NCBI RefSeq assembly: GCF_011927785.1
Contig: NZ_JAATJK010000001.1
Coordinates: 6,512,501 to 6,576,500 of the forward strand
DNA length: 64,000 nucleotides
Source: Micromonospora profundi
GTDB lineage: Bacteria > Actinomycetota > Actinomycetes > Mycobacteriales > Micromonosporaceae
Direction: 5' to 3'
Shown: positions 7,976 to 16,438 of the stretch, one piece after another
How the letters are laid out: each line of letters opens with the position of its first letter
Numbering within the stretch: position 1 is the stretch's first letter
Translations under genes and position numbers: made by a program
The notes under the pieces: generated by a model
Seen by the model: only the letters and a program-made list of their open reading frames with translations
What the model was told of the DNA's origin: nothing
Database searches by the model: none

Positions 7976-8884
7976 TCACTCGGCGGGCCGGTGCCCGGTC
8001 AGCTCGACGAAGGCGTCGTCGAGGGTGGACTGCTCCAGCCGTAGGTTGGCGGCGACGATCTGGTGGCGGGCGAGCGTCGACGCGACAGCGTGCAGCAGGT
8101 CGCCCGTACCGGTCACCACCACCTGGCCTCCGGAATGGTGCACGGCACTGACCTCGGGCAGACCGGTGAAGAGTTCGTCGTCCAGGGGAGCGGACGGCCG
8201 GAACCGGACCCGCTGCTCCGGCACTACCGTCGACACCAGACCGGCCGGGCTGTCCAGCGCGACCACCGACCCGCGGTCGATCACGGCGACCCGGTCGCAG
8301 AGCCGCTCGGCCTCCTCCATGAAGTGGGTGACCAGCACGATTGTCACGCCGCTCTCGCGTACCTGTTCGATGAGCGCCCAGGTGTCCCGCCGAGCCTGCG
8401 GGTCCAGCCCGGTGGTGAGCTCGTCGAGGATGGCGATCTTCGGGTTGCCGACAAGGGCCAGCGCGATGGAGAGCCGCTGCTTCTGACCGCCGGAGAGCTT
8501 CTTGTACGCGGTGTTCCGCTTCTCGCCCAGGCCAAGCTTGTCGATCAGTCGGGCCGGGTCGGCTGGGTTCCGGTAGAACGACGCGTAGAGCTCCAGCGCC
8601 TCCGCGACGCGCAGCCGGTCGGGCAGTTGGCTCTCCTGAAGCTGCACCCCCACCTGCTGGCGGAGCTGGTTCGCGTCTTTGCGGGGGTCGAGCCCGAGCA
8701 CCGAAACCGTGCCGGAGTCCGGGGTCCGCAGCCCGGAGACGCACTCCACCGTTGTGGTCTTGCCGGCGCCGTTCGGCCCGAGGATCCCGAAGATCTCTCC
8801 CGCCTCCACCGCGAACGACACGTCGTCCACGGCCACCAGGTCGCCGTATCGCTTGTGCAGACTGGTCACCTCGATGACCGGCAT
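7976..8884 (-). CDS. ABC transporter ATP-binding protein (DrrA-like)
   Basis: 302 aa. Walker A GPNGAGKTT near 37-45, Q-loop QLQESQ, signature LSGGQKQRLSIA, Walker B AILDELTTGLD (Leu where Pro is usual), H-loop LVTHF. The C-terminal 80 residues are the DrrA-type regulatory extension. First gene of a four-gene minus-strand operon with permease, kinase and regulator; divergent from a second ABC pair at 9056. Confidence 0.92.
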   Translation of the reverse strand: MPVIEVTSLHKRYGDLVAVDDVSFAVEAGEIFGILGPNGAGKTTTVECVSGLRTPDSGTVSVLGLDPRKDANQLRQQVGVQLQESQLPDRLRVAEALELYASFYRNPADPARLIDKLGLGEKRNTAYKKLSGGQKQRLSIALALVGNPKIAILDELTTGLDPQARRDTWALIEQVRESGVTIVLVTHFMEEAERLCDRVAVIDRGSVVALDSPAGLVSTVVPEQRVRFRPSAPLDDELFTGLPEVSAVHHSGGQVVVTGTGDLLHAVASTLARHQIVAANLRLEQSTLDDAFVELTGHRPAE

Positions 8885-8955
8885 CGCCCCGCCCTCCGCC
8901 GTCGTATCCGTGCCCCCTCAGCCTGCTGGCGGCGGCCGGACGGCGGATCGACCGG

Positions 8956-9004
8956 CAGTTGGTGATCTTTCGGGCCCCGGTTGATGCGGCCGATCCACCA
9001 ACTG
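8956..9004. promoter_or_regulatory. Inverted repeat between divergent ABC operons
   Basis: CAGTTGGTG at 8956-8964 is repeated inverted as CACCAACTG at 8996-9004 with a 31-bp spacer. It lies between the two divergent exporter operons and could be an operator for the response regulator of the left operon. No experimental link; low confidence. Confidence 0.35.
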
Positions 9005-9016
9005 GTTGATGTCGGC

Positions 9017-9055
9017 TTGACCTTGACGCTGCGTCAACCCTCCATGCTGACCGTC
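9017..9055 (+). promoter_or_regulatory. MerR-type promoter and operator of the second ABC pair
   Basis: -35 TTGACC (9017-9022), a perfect dyad TTGACGC-T-GCGTCAA (9023-9037) filling the spacer, and -10 CATGCT (9043-9048) with a 20-bp spacer. A long spacer containing a dyad is the hallmark of promoters distorted and activated by MerR-family regulators. One is encoded downstream at 10655. The -10 ends 7 nt before the ATG at 9056, so the transcript would be leaderless. Confidence 0.8.
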
Positions 9056-9853
9056 ATGAGCATTACGCCGGCAACCGGTCAGGTCGAGCAGACCGCCATC
9101 TCCGTACAGGGCCTGGAGAAGTCGTTCGGGCAGGTCAATGTCCTGCGGGGCGTGGACCTCGACGTGGCCCGGGGCGACATCTTCGCCCTGCTCGGCTCGA
9201 ACGGCGCCGGCAAGACCACAGTTGTGAAGATCCTGTCCACGCTGCTCCGGGCCGACGCCGGGACCGCCCGGGTCAACGGCTTCGATGTACGGACCCAGGC
9301 CGCCGACGTACGCGCTGCCATCAGCCTCACCGGGCAGTTCGCTGCGGTCGACGAGATCCTCACCGGGCGGGAGAATCTCGTCCTGGTGGCCCGGCTGCGG
9401 CACCTCCCGGGCCCGGGTGCGATAGCCGACGACCTGCTGAGGCGCTTCTCGCTGACCGAGGCGGCCAACCGCAGGGTGGCGACGTACTCCGGTGGTATGC
9501 GCCGCCGCCTGGACATCGCGATGAGCCTCATCGGGAATCCGCCTGTCATCTTCCTCGACGAGCCGACGACCGGGCTGGACCCGGAGGCGCGCATCGAGGT
9601 GTGGCACGCCGTCAAGGAACTCGCCGAGGGCGGCACGACAGTGCTGCTCACCACCCAGTACCTCGACGAGGCCGAGCAACTCGCCGACCGGATCGCGATC
9701 CTGCACGAGGGCCGGATCGTCGTGAACGGCACCCTCGACGAGCTCAGACAACTCCTGCCACCCGCCGAGATCGAGTACGTCGAGAAGCGGCCGACCCTCG
9801 AGGACGTCTTCCTCAGCCTCGTCGGCACCAGAACGGACAAGGGGCAACGATGA
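9056..9853 (+). CDS. ABC transporter ATP-binding protein (daunorubicin-resistance type)
   Basis: 265 aa from the ATG at 9056; upstream start codons lie inside the promoter. Walker A GSNGAGKTT, signature YSGGMRRRLDIA, Walker B VIFLDEPTTGLD, H-loop LLTTQY. The C-terminal EKRPTLEDVFLSLVG motif is characteristic of DrrA-like exporters. Paired with the permease by an ATGA overlap. Probably exports a hydrophobic drug sensed by the MerR protein. Confidence 0.93.
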   Translation: MSITPATGQVEQTAISVQGLEKSFGQVNVLRGVDLDVARGDIFALLGSNGAGKTTVVKILSTLLRADAGTARVNGFDVRTQAADVRAAISLTGQFAAVDEILTGRENLVLVARLRHLPGPGAIADDLLRRFSLTEAANRRVATYSGGMRRRLDIAMSLIGNPPVIFLDEPTTGLDPEARIEVWHAVKELAEGGTTVLLTTQYLDEAEQLADRIAILHEGRIVVNGTLDELRQLLPPAEIEYVEKRPTLEDVFLSLVGTRTDKGQR

Positions 9854-10611
9854 ACAAGCACTTCCTCGGCGACACCGCCGTCCTGCTGGGCCGTTCCCTG
9901 CGGCACATCAGCCGCAGCCCGGACACCATCATCACCACAGCTGTCATGCCGATCGCCTTCATGCTGCTGTTCGTGTACGTCTTCGGCGGCGCGATCGAGA
10001 CCGGGGCCGACTCGTACGTGAACTACCTGCTGCCCGGCATCCTGCTCATCACCATCGCCTCGGGCATCTCGTACACCGCGTTCCGGCTCTTCCTGGACAT
10101 GCAGGGCGGGATCTTCGAGCGCTTCCAGTCCATGCCGATCGCCCGGCCAGCCGTGCTGTGGGCGCACGTCCTGACCTCGCTGGTCGCCAATGTGATCTCA
10201 CTCGTGGTCGTCGTCCTGGTCGCCCTGGCCATGGGCTTCCGCTCGGGTGCCGGAGTGCTGGCCTGGCTCGCGGTCGCCGGCATCCTCATCCTGTTCACAC
10301 TGGCGCTGACCTGGATCGCCGTGATCCCGGGCCTCAGCGCGAAATCCGCCGACGGTGCGAGCGCGTTCTCCTACCCGCTCATCTTCCTGCCGTTCATCAG
10401 CTCGGCCTTCGTGCCCACCGGCACGATGCCCGGCCCGGTACGCGCCTTCGCCGAGCACCAGCCGGTGACCTCCATCGTCAACGCGATCCGCGACCTGTTC
10501 ACGTCTCAGCCGGTCGGTGCCGACCTCTGGACGGCCCTCGCCTGGTGCGTCGGCATCCTCGTCGTCGCGTATCTGTTCGCCACCATGTCCTACCGGCGCC
10601 GGATCTCCTGA
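9850..10611 (+). CDS. ABC-2 type transporter permease (DrrB-like)
   Basis: 253 aa, six membrane segments (first at about 28-50, last at about 228-248), with the DrrB-like segment GISYTAFRLFLDMQGGIFERF cut here after GISYTAFRLF; the loop is followed by FQSMPIARPAVLWAH. ATGA overlap with the ATPase. Membrane component of the MerR-linked exporter. Confidence 0.92.
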   Translation: MNKHFLGDTAVLLGRSLRHISRSPDTIITTAVMPIAFMLLFVYVFGGAIETGADSYVNYLLPGILLITIASGISYTAFRLFLDMQGGIFERFQSMPIARPAVLWAHVLTSLVANVISLVVVVLVALAMGFRSGAGVLAWLAVAGILILFTLALTWIAVIPGLSAKSADGASAFSYPLIFLPFISSAFVPTGTMPGPVRAFAEHQPVTSIVNAIRDLFTSQPVGADLWTALAWCVGILVVAYLFATMSYRRRIS

Positions 10612-10654
10612 ACAGGGGCGTCGGACCGGGTCGGTCGAGGGCAGGATCTGGGGC

Positions 10655-11452
10655 ATGCTGACGATCGGGCAACTCGCGGCGTACGCGGGCGTCACGGTGC
10701 GGGCGGTGCGGCACTATCACCAGATCGGGCTGCTGCCCGAGCCGGAACGGGACGCTTCGGGTTACCGCCGTTACGGCGCGACAGCTGTCGTGTCCCTCAT
10801 CAAGATCCGTACGCTCGCCGACGCCGGTGTGCCGCGGTCGCAGATCAGCCGGATGCTCGAAGCCGACGCGGAGGGCTTCGCCGAGGCGGTTCGGGCGATC
10901 GACGACCACCTGCGCGACGAGATCGAGCGGTTGGAGACCAGCCGCAGGCACATCGCGCAGCTCAGTGCCGGTGACAGCCTGGCGCTGCCGCCGGAGGTGG
11001 CCTCCTATCTGGATCGGCTGCGCCAGATCGGGGCGTCGAAGCGGATCGTCGAGGCCGAACGGGACGGGTGGATCCTGGTTGCGGCGCGCTGGCCCGACCG
11101 CATCAGCGAATGGATGCCAGCGAAGGTCGCCGAGCTGGACGACCCGCAGATCGTCCGGCTCTACCAGCTGTTGTCGGAAATCTTCGACACCACGGAGGAC
11201 GACGACTCGCGGATGGCGGAGGTCGCCGACATCATGGCGTCCCTGGCCGAGCAGGCGTACGACGCCGGAACTGTCGTTGCCGGCTATGAGGCCACCGACG
11301 ACCTCCCGCATGACCTGATCGACGCTCTCGCTCTGGAGTCCGACCCGCGGGTCGAGCGACTGTGGGAGCTGATGCGCGAGCGTGGCTGGTCCGGTTGGAA
11401 CAGGATGGAGCGGCTGTCGCCGCCGCCCGACCCACCTCCGGTCGCCTGCTAG
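10655..11452 (+). CDS. MerR-family transcriptional regulator
   Basis: 265 aa. Winged HTH at 1-70 (MLTIGQLAAYAGVTVRAVRH, GYRRYG), dimerisation helix at about 75-105, and a ligand-binding C-terminal domain of 150 residues. -10-like CAGGAT at 10642-10647 precedes the ATG by 7 nt, so its mRNA may be leaderless. It lies 43 bp after the permease gene and probably recognises the dyad at 9023-9037. The large C-terminal domain suggests a multidrug sensor such as BmrR/TipA types, but no homologous fold can be proved by eye. Confidence 0.9.
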   Translation: MLTIGQLAAYAGVTVRAVRHYHQIGLLPEPERDASGYRRYGATAVVSLIKIRTLADAGVPRSQISRMLEADAEGFAEAVRAIDDHLRDEIERLETSRRHIAQLSAGDSLALPPEVASYLDRLRQIGASKRIVEAERDGWILVAARWPDRISEWMPAKVAELDDPQIVRLYQLLSEIFDTTEDDDSRMAEVADIMASLAEQAYDAGTVVAGYEATDDLPHDLIDALALESDPRVERLWELMRERGWSGWNRMERLSPPPDPPPVAC

Positions 11453-11491
11453 ACCGGCGTGCCGGGCCGCGCTCATCTAGGCTCTTCGCTC

Positions 11492-12322
11492 GTGGATGTC
11501 AGCAGCATCGCCCGCCCGGTCACCGGGTCCCTCGGCCGGTTCCTCTCCGGAGCGGGCCTGCTCCTTCGTGGCCTCGGCCTCTATGTGCGCAGCCCCGGTC
11601 TGATGCTGCTGGGCGTCATACCGGCGCTGATCTCCGGCGTGCTGTTCCTCGGCGCGTTCGCCACCCTCGTGTGGTTCGTGGACGACCTGGCCGCGCTCGT
11701 CACGCCGTTCGCCGATGACTGGTCGGGCACCGTACGCAGCCTGGCCCGGGTGATCGCCGGAGTGGCCATCCTGGGCATCGGTGGGCTTGTCGGTGTGCTC
11801 ACCTTCACGGCGGTCACACTTGTCATCGGCGACCCGTTCTACGAGAAGATCTCCGAGCGGGTGGAGGAGCGGTACGGCGGCACGCCGAACGCGGTGGAGG
11901 TGCCGTTCTGGCCGTCGCTGCGCCGCAGCCTCGCCGACTCGGCACGTCTGGTAGCCCTCTCCCTGCTCGTCGGTATCCCGCTCTTCGTGGCCGGTTTCAT
12001 TCCGGTGGTGGGGCAGACGGTGGTGCCGGTGATCGGGGCGGCGGTGGGTGGCTGGTTCCTCGCCGTCGAGTTGGTCGGCGCGCCGTTCTATAGGCGGGGC
12101 ATGCGGTTGCCGCAGCGCCGGGCGATCCTCAAGGCCGACCGGCCCACAGCGCTGGGTTTCGGGGTGGCGGTCTTCCTCTGCTTCCTCATCCCGCTGGGTG
12201 CCGTGCTGATCATGCCGGCGGCGGTGGCGGGCGCCGCCCTGCTGGCCCGCCGCTCGCTCGGCCAGTCGATCGACGGTCCGTTGTCCGCGCCGCCTTCCGG
12301 CACACCGGCCGTGGAGGGCTGA
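11492..12322 (+). CDS. EI24 / CysZ-like membrane protein
   Basis: 276 aa from GTG 11492; TAGGCT at 11478-11483 is a plausible -10 for a leaderless start. Four hydrophobic blocks (about 28-60, 90-118, 150-200, 225-255) and the sequence VIGDPFYEKISERVEE are typical of EI24-domain proteins, the family that contains the sulfate-related CysZ. Function in actinobacteria is not established. Followed by the macrodomain gene with 1-bp spacing, so likely one transcript. Confidence 0.8.
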   Translation: MDVSSIARPVTGSLGRFLSGAGLLLRGLGLYVRSPGLMLLGVIPALISGVLFLGAFATLVWFVDDLAALVTPFADDWSGTVRSLARVIAGVAILGIGGLVGVLTFTAVTLVIGDPFYEKISERVEERYGGTPNAVEVPFWPSLRRSLADSARLVALSLLVGIPLFVAGFIPVVGQTVVPVIGAAVGGWFLAVELVGAPFYRRGMRLPQRRAILKADRPTALGFGVAVFLCFLIPLGAVLIMPAAVAGAALLARRSLGQSIDGPLSAPPSGTPAVEG

Positions 12323-12323
12323 C

Positions 12324-12839
12324 GTGGAGATCGTCCTGGTCGAGGGGGACATCACCGTCCAGCGGGTGGACGCCGTCGTCAACGCGGCCAACTCGTCACT
12401 GCTGGGTGGCGGCGGGGTCGACGGTGCCATCCACCGGCGCGGCGGCCCGGCGATCCTTGAGGAGTGCCGGGCACTGCGGTCGTCCCGGTACGGCCGGGGC
12501 CTTCCCACCGGACAGGCGGTGGCGACCACGGCCGGTGAGCTGCCGGCCCGCTGGGTGATCCACACCGTCGGGCCGGTCTGGTCGGCCGACGAGGACCGCT
12601 CGGCGCTGTTGCGGGACTGCTACGCCAACAGCCTGCGGGTGGCCGACGAGTTGGGCGCTGCCACGCTCGCCTTCCCGTTGATCTCCGCCGGCATCTACGG
12701 CTGGCCTGTCGACGACGCTGTCGGTCAGGCGCTGTCGGTGCTGCGCGCGGCCACGCCCGCAAACGTCGCCGAGGCGCGCCTGGTGCTGTTCGGCGCGGAC
12801 ACCCACGCCGTGGCCCGCCGCGTCCTCGACGCCGCCTGA
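12324..12839 (+). CDS. Macrodomain protein, O-acetyl-ADP-ribose deacetylase type
   Basis: 171 aa, a complete single macrodomain. Motifs GDIT (8-11), VVNAANSSLLGGGGVDGAIH (about 18-37) and PLISAGIYGWP (about 112-122) are those of YmdB/MacroD-type enzymes that hydrolyse O-acetyl-ADP-ribose or remove mono-ADP-ribose. GTG start directly after the EI24 stop. Cytosolic. Confidence 0.95.
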   Translation: MEIVLVEGDITVQRVDAVVNAANSSLLGGGGVDGAIHRRGGPAILEECRALRSSRYGRGLPTGQAVATTAGELPARWVIHTVGPVWSADEDRSALLRDCYANSLRVADELGAATLAFPLISAGIYGWPVDDAVGQALSVLRAATPANVAEARLVLFGADTHAVARRVLDAA

Positions 12840-12946
12840 ACCCTCACCGCTGCGGCAGCGCCCGTGATCACGGCTGCCCGTTGTCGCTCCGCCATGCCGT
12901 TTCCGCAGGCCGCGGTGTGGCGGGGGAGACAGCCACCTCGTCGTCT

Positions 12947-12988
12947 TTGCCGACAAGGTGTTGATAACATGTCGACATGATGTCGACA
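12947..12988 (+). promoter_or_regulatory. Phased TGTCGACA operator array before the FtsX-type exporter
   Basis: ATGTCGACA occurs at 12969 and again at 12980, with palindromic cores TGTCGACA at 12970-12977 and 12981-12988. A one-mismatch copy TGCCGACA lies at 12948-12955. Core centres are 22 and 11 bp apart, which places all three on one helix face. Probable binding array for the TetR regulator encoded at the end of this operon. Confidence 0.7.
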
Positions 12989-13008
12989 ATCCACGAGGGT
13001 GGGCGCTG

Positions 13009-14139
13009 ATGTTCCTCGCGATACGTGAGTTGAACTTCGCCCGGCTGCGGTTCGTTCTGATGGGTGCTGTGATCGCGCTGATCGCCGTCTTGATGGTGAT
13101 GCTGTCAGGGCTGTCGGTGGGGCTGGTCCGTGACGGTGTGTCCGGGCTCCAGAACCTGCCGGTCACCTCATTCGCCTTCGCGAAGGACGTCCAGAAGGAC
13201 TCCGCGTTCTCCCGTAGCGTCGTGGACCTGTCGGCCGTGGAGACGTGGGCTGCCCAGCCGGGAGTCGCGGACGCGACGCCTTTCGGCAACACGCTCGTGA
13301 ACACGCGTACCGACCGGGGAACCGAGGTGGACCTGGCGCTGTTCGGCGTCCTGCCCGACTCGTTCCTGTCGCCCTCGGTCAGCCAGGGCGACCGGTTGGG
13401 CACGGCGGACGGGATCGTGGTGAGCCCGACCGCACTGGACGCGGGCTTGCAGATGGGTGACATCGTCACCATCGACCGGCTCGGCACGCGGTTGCGGGTC
13501 GTCGGTGTCACGGAGCAGCAGGACACGTTCGGGCACGTGGACGTCGCGTACGTGCCGTTGGCGGCATGGCAGGCCATCAAGTCCGGTACCCCTCCGGAGG
13601 CCGAGTTGCCGCAGCGCGCCGCAACGGAGATCACTGCGGTGGCGATCCGCGCGGAGGACGGGAAGTCCCTCGACATGGCCGCCGGTGACACCGCCGCGGG
13701 CACCGAGAGCCTGACCCTGAAGGAGTCCTACGGCGCCTCGCCGGGCTACACCGCCGAGACGACGACCCTGCAACTGATCCAGGGATTCCTGTACGCGATC
13801 TCGGCGCTGGTGGCCGGAGCGTTCTTCGCCGTGTGGGCGATCCAGCGCAAGCCCGAGGTGGCCGTTCTGCGGGCACTCGGCGCCTCGACCGGCTGGGTGT
13901 TGCGGGACGCGCTCACGCAGGCGTTCGTGCTGCTGGCTGCCGCCGTCGCCATCGGTGTCGGAGTCGGCCTCGCGCTCGGCGCCCTCATCACGGGCAGCGG
14001 CATTCCGTTCGCGTTGAGCATGCCGAGCATCTCCGTCGCCGGTGTCGGCCTCATCGTCCTCGGCCTCATCGGAGCCGGTGCTGCCGTCATCCGCATCACC
14101 TCCGTCGACCCGGCCACCGCTCTGGGAGGTAACCGATGA
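13009..14139 (+). CDS. ABC transporter permease, FtsX/MacB-type
   Basis: 376 aa from ATG 13009 (RBS GAGGGTGG at 12995-13002). N-terminal membrane anchor at about 17-40, extracytoplasmic MacB-type domain at 45-255, then three membrane segments (262-284, 310-335, 345-368). This is the single-anchor plus three-TM FtsX layout of LolCE/MacB exporters. The partner ATPase overlaps by ATGA. A TetR regulator follows. Confidence 0.92.
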   Translation: MFLAIRELNFARLRFVLMGAVIALIAVLMVMLSGLSVGLVRDGVSGLQNLPVTSFAFAKDVQKDSAFSRSVVDLSAVETWAAQPGVADATPFGNTLVNTRTDRGTEVDLALFGVLPDSFLSPSVSQGDRLGTADGIVVSPTALDAGLQMGDIVTIDRLGTRLRVVGVTEQQDTFGHVDVAYVPLAAWQAIKSGTPPEAELPQRAATEITAVAIRAEDGKSLDMAAGDTAAGTESLTLKESYGASPGYTAETTTLQLIQGFLYAISALVAGAFFAVWAIQRKPEVAVLRALGASTGWVLRDALTQAFVLLAAAVAIGVGVGLALGALITGSGIPFALSMPSISVAGVGLIVLGLIGAGAAVIRITSVDPATALGGNR

Positions 14140-14867
14140 GCAGGCATTCCGCTTCGACCGCCGCGACCACACCCACCACCGACGCAGCCGAGCGTCTCGG
14201 GCTGGTGATGCGTGCGGTGTCCCTGCGACACGGCAACGCCGCCGAGACCGTGCAGGCGCTCGACAACGTGGATCTGACAGTGCGACCCGGCGAACTCGCC
14301 GCCGTCGTGGGTCCGTCCGGCGCCGGCAAGTCCAGCCTGCTCGCCGTCGCGGGTGGCCTGGCCCGGCCCGACGAGGGCACTGTCACGGTGGCCGGTCAGG
14401 ACATGACCGTGCCGAGTCGCCGCACGCGGACGGCCCTGCGCCGCAAGCACGTGGGCTTCGTGTTCCAGTCGGGCAACCTGCTGCCTGCGCTGACCGCCGC
14501 CGACCAGCTGCGGTTGCCGCTGCACCTGGGGCCGCGATCGGAGCGGTCCGGTCGGGACCCGCTGGAGTTGCTGGCGGACGTCGGCATGGCCGACAAGGCC
14601 GATCGTCGCCCGCACCAGCTGTCGGGCGGCGAGCGCCAGCGGGTCGGCATCGCCCGTGCGCTCGTCACCGAGCCGAGCGTGCTGCTCGTCGACGAACCGA
14701 CCGCGGCTCTGGACCGGGCACGCAGCCACGACATCGTGAAGCTCCTGGCCCATGAGGCCCGGCAGCGTTCGGTCGCGGTGGTCATGGTCACCCACGACCA
14801 CGATGTGCTGCACTACTGTGACACCGTCTACGAGATGGTCGACGGCAAGCTCGCGGCCACCAGCTGA
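14136..14867 (+). CDS. ABC transporter ATP-binding protein, LolD/MacB type
   Basis: 243 aa. Walker A GPSGAGKSS, Q-loop FVFQSGNLLPALTA, signature LSGGERQRVGIARAL, Walker B VLLVDEPTAALD, H-loop VMVTHD. ATGA overlap with the permease. Drives a mechanotransmission-type exporter of unknown substrate. Confidence 0.94.
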   Translation: MSRHSASTAATTPTTDAAERLGLVMRAVSLRHGNAAETVQALDNVDLTVRPGELAAVVGPSGAGKSSLLAVAGGLARPDEGTVTVAGQDMTVPSRRTRTALRRKHVGFVFQSGNLLPALTAADQLRLPLHLGPRSERSGRDPLELLADVGMADKADRRPHQLSGGERQRVGIARALVTEPSVLLVDEPTAALDRARSHDIVKLLAHEARQRSVAVVMVTHDHDVLHYCDTVYEMVDGKLAATS

Positions 14868-14934
14868 ACGACGACGGCAGGGTGCGGGCGGGGCGCAGGA
14901 GAAGGTCACGTCCATCCGGAACAGGGAGGACGGC

Positions 14935-15519
14935 GTGCCGAAGATCCAGGCTCCGACCGTCGTCGAGCACCGGGCATCCCAACGCGCCGCGTTGCTCGAC
15001 GCGGCCCGCACCCTGCTGTCAGAACACCCCGAGCGGATCCCTGGCCTGGGCGAGGTCGCCCAGCACGCCGGCCTCGCCCGATCCAGCGTCTACTCCTACT
15101 TCAAGTCCCGCGCCGACATGTTCGACGCCCTGGTCACCGACACGTTCCCCCGCTGGTCGGCCTACGTCGAGAAGCGCATGGACGCCGCCACCACACCCGG
15201 GCAGAAGATCCAGGCGTACGTGGATTCCAACCTGCAACTGGTTGCCCGGGGCGACCACGCTCTGGCCCGCGCCCTGGCGTCGGCAAGCAGCAGCGAGGCA
15301 CTCGCCAGCTCCAGCCGACTCATGCATGACCGCCTGGAAGCCCCGCTGCGCACCGCGCTCACCGACCACGGCTCCTCGGACCCGGTCCGGATGGCCGAGC
15401 TGGTCCAGTCGATCGTCTACGCCCTCAGCCGGATGATCGAGGGCGGGCTCTCCCTGCGGGCGGCTACCCGCCTCGGCCGCGAACTCCTCAGCCCGTACCT
15501 CGACGGCGGCAGAGCCTGA
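14935..15519 (+). CDS. TetR-family transcriptional regulator
   Basis: 194 aa from GTG 14935, preceded by AGGGAGGA (14923-14930) at good spacing. The N-terminal HTH covers about 15-62 (GEVAQHAGLARSSVYSYFKSRADMFDAL, of which ARSSVYSYFKS is the recognition helix). The rest is an all-helical ligand domain. Third gene of the exporter operon, probably the autorepressor binding the TGTCGACA array. Confidence 0.92.
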   Translation: MPKIQAPTVVEHRASQRAALLDAARTLLSEHPERIPGLGEVAQHAGLARSSVYSYFKSRADMFDALVTDTFPRWSAYVEKRMDAATTPGQKIQAYVDSNLQLVARGDHALARALASASSSEALASSSRLMHDRLEAPLRTALTDHGSSDPVRMAELVQSIVYALSRMIEGGLSLRAATRLGRELLSPYLDGGRA

Positions 15520-15540
15520 GGCCGGTCGCCGCACCTGACG

Positions 15541-16437
15541 TCAGGTCAGGTCGGCCAGGCAGGACCACTGGGCCGCGACCGGCAGGTAACCCAACCGGGC
15601 GTTGATCGCCAGCATCGGCGCGTTCGCCTCGTCGTTCGACGTGTACGCCACGCGGACACCCGCGGCGGCGGCCCGATGCAGCGCCGCCGTCTTGGCAAGC
15701 CGGGCAAGCCCGCGACCCCGGTACGCCGGGACACTCGCTGTGAAATCCGACCACATCCGGTCACCGTCGCGCTTGACCAGACTGAAGGCGGCCACCTCGC
15801 CGTCGACCTCGGCGGCAGTGCTTGCCGTCTTGTCCAGCCCGACGTTGTCCCACACGTCGTACTGCCAGCTCTGGTAGCTCATCGCGTCCACTGGCACGTC
15901 GCCCGGTTCGTCGACGGCCGCCGCCACGTCCGCCGCGTAGATCAGATGCGGGTCCAACTCGGCGATCGGGCGCAGGCGTACACCCGGGGGTGGATCGGGA
16001 AGCGCGGACAGCGAGTCGAGGTCGAGGGCCGAATACCGCATCTCCCGGCTCGGCTCGAAGCCGTGCCGGCGGGCGAAGGGCAGCGCCTCCGGCTGCGCCC
16101 AGGCCCGGACCCGGCGGACGCCCAGCGGGACGAGGTGCCCGGTCGCGGCAGCCAGCAGCGCGGTGCCGATGCCGCGCTTCCGGTGCTCGGGGTGGACGTG
16201 CAGCAGGCTGATGTTGCCGAAGTTGGCCGTCGAGGTCGTGTTGTCGCGCTCAGCGGTCACCCAGCCGACCACCTGGCTGTCGACCTCGGCCACCAGGGCG
16301 GTCCAGCCCGGGGTGGGCGGCGGTTCGGCGATCATCCTGCGGGTCGACTCGACCCCGCGTACCAGGTACGGGTAGACGGTCGCCCGCAGCGCCACCACGG
16401 CCGGCGCGTCGTCGGGCTGCGCCACACGGATCCGCAC
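15541..16437 (-). CDS. Tandem GNAT N-acetyltransferase
   Basis: 298 aa with two GNAT domains: residues 1-145 with acetyl-CoA motif HVHPEHRKRGIGTAL and residues 150-298 with VPAYRGRGLARLAK. The tandem layout resembles mycothiol synthase and related two-domain GNATs, but the length and the missing MshD-specific context argue for another acetyltransferase. Starts 1 bp after the RidA-family stop, so co-expressed with it. Confidence 0.88.
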   Translation of the reverse strand: MRIRVAQPDDAPAVVALRATVYPYLVRGVESTRRMIAEPPPTPGWTALVAEVDSQVVGWVTAERDNTTSTANFGNISLLHVHPEHRKRGIGTALLAAATGHLVPLGVRRVRAWAQPEALPFARRHGFEPSREMRYSALDLDSLSALPDPPPGVRLRPIAELDPHLIYAADVAAAVDEPGDVPVDAMSYQSWQYDVWDNVGLDKTASTAAEVDGEVAAFSLVKRDGDRMWSDFTASVPAYRGRGLARLAKTAALHRAAAAGVRVAYTSNDEANAPMLAINARLGYLPVAAQWSCLADLT

Positions 16438-16438
16438 G

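Noticed and set aside
15533-15546. 14-bp perfect palindrome ACCTGACGTCAGGT between TetR and GNAT genes
   Set aside because: It lies at the convergent 3' ends, has no loop and overlaps the GNAT stop, so neither a good operator nor a terminator.
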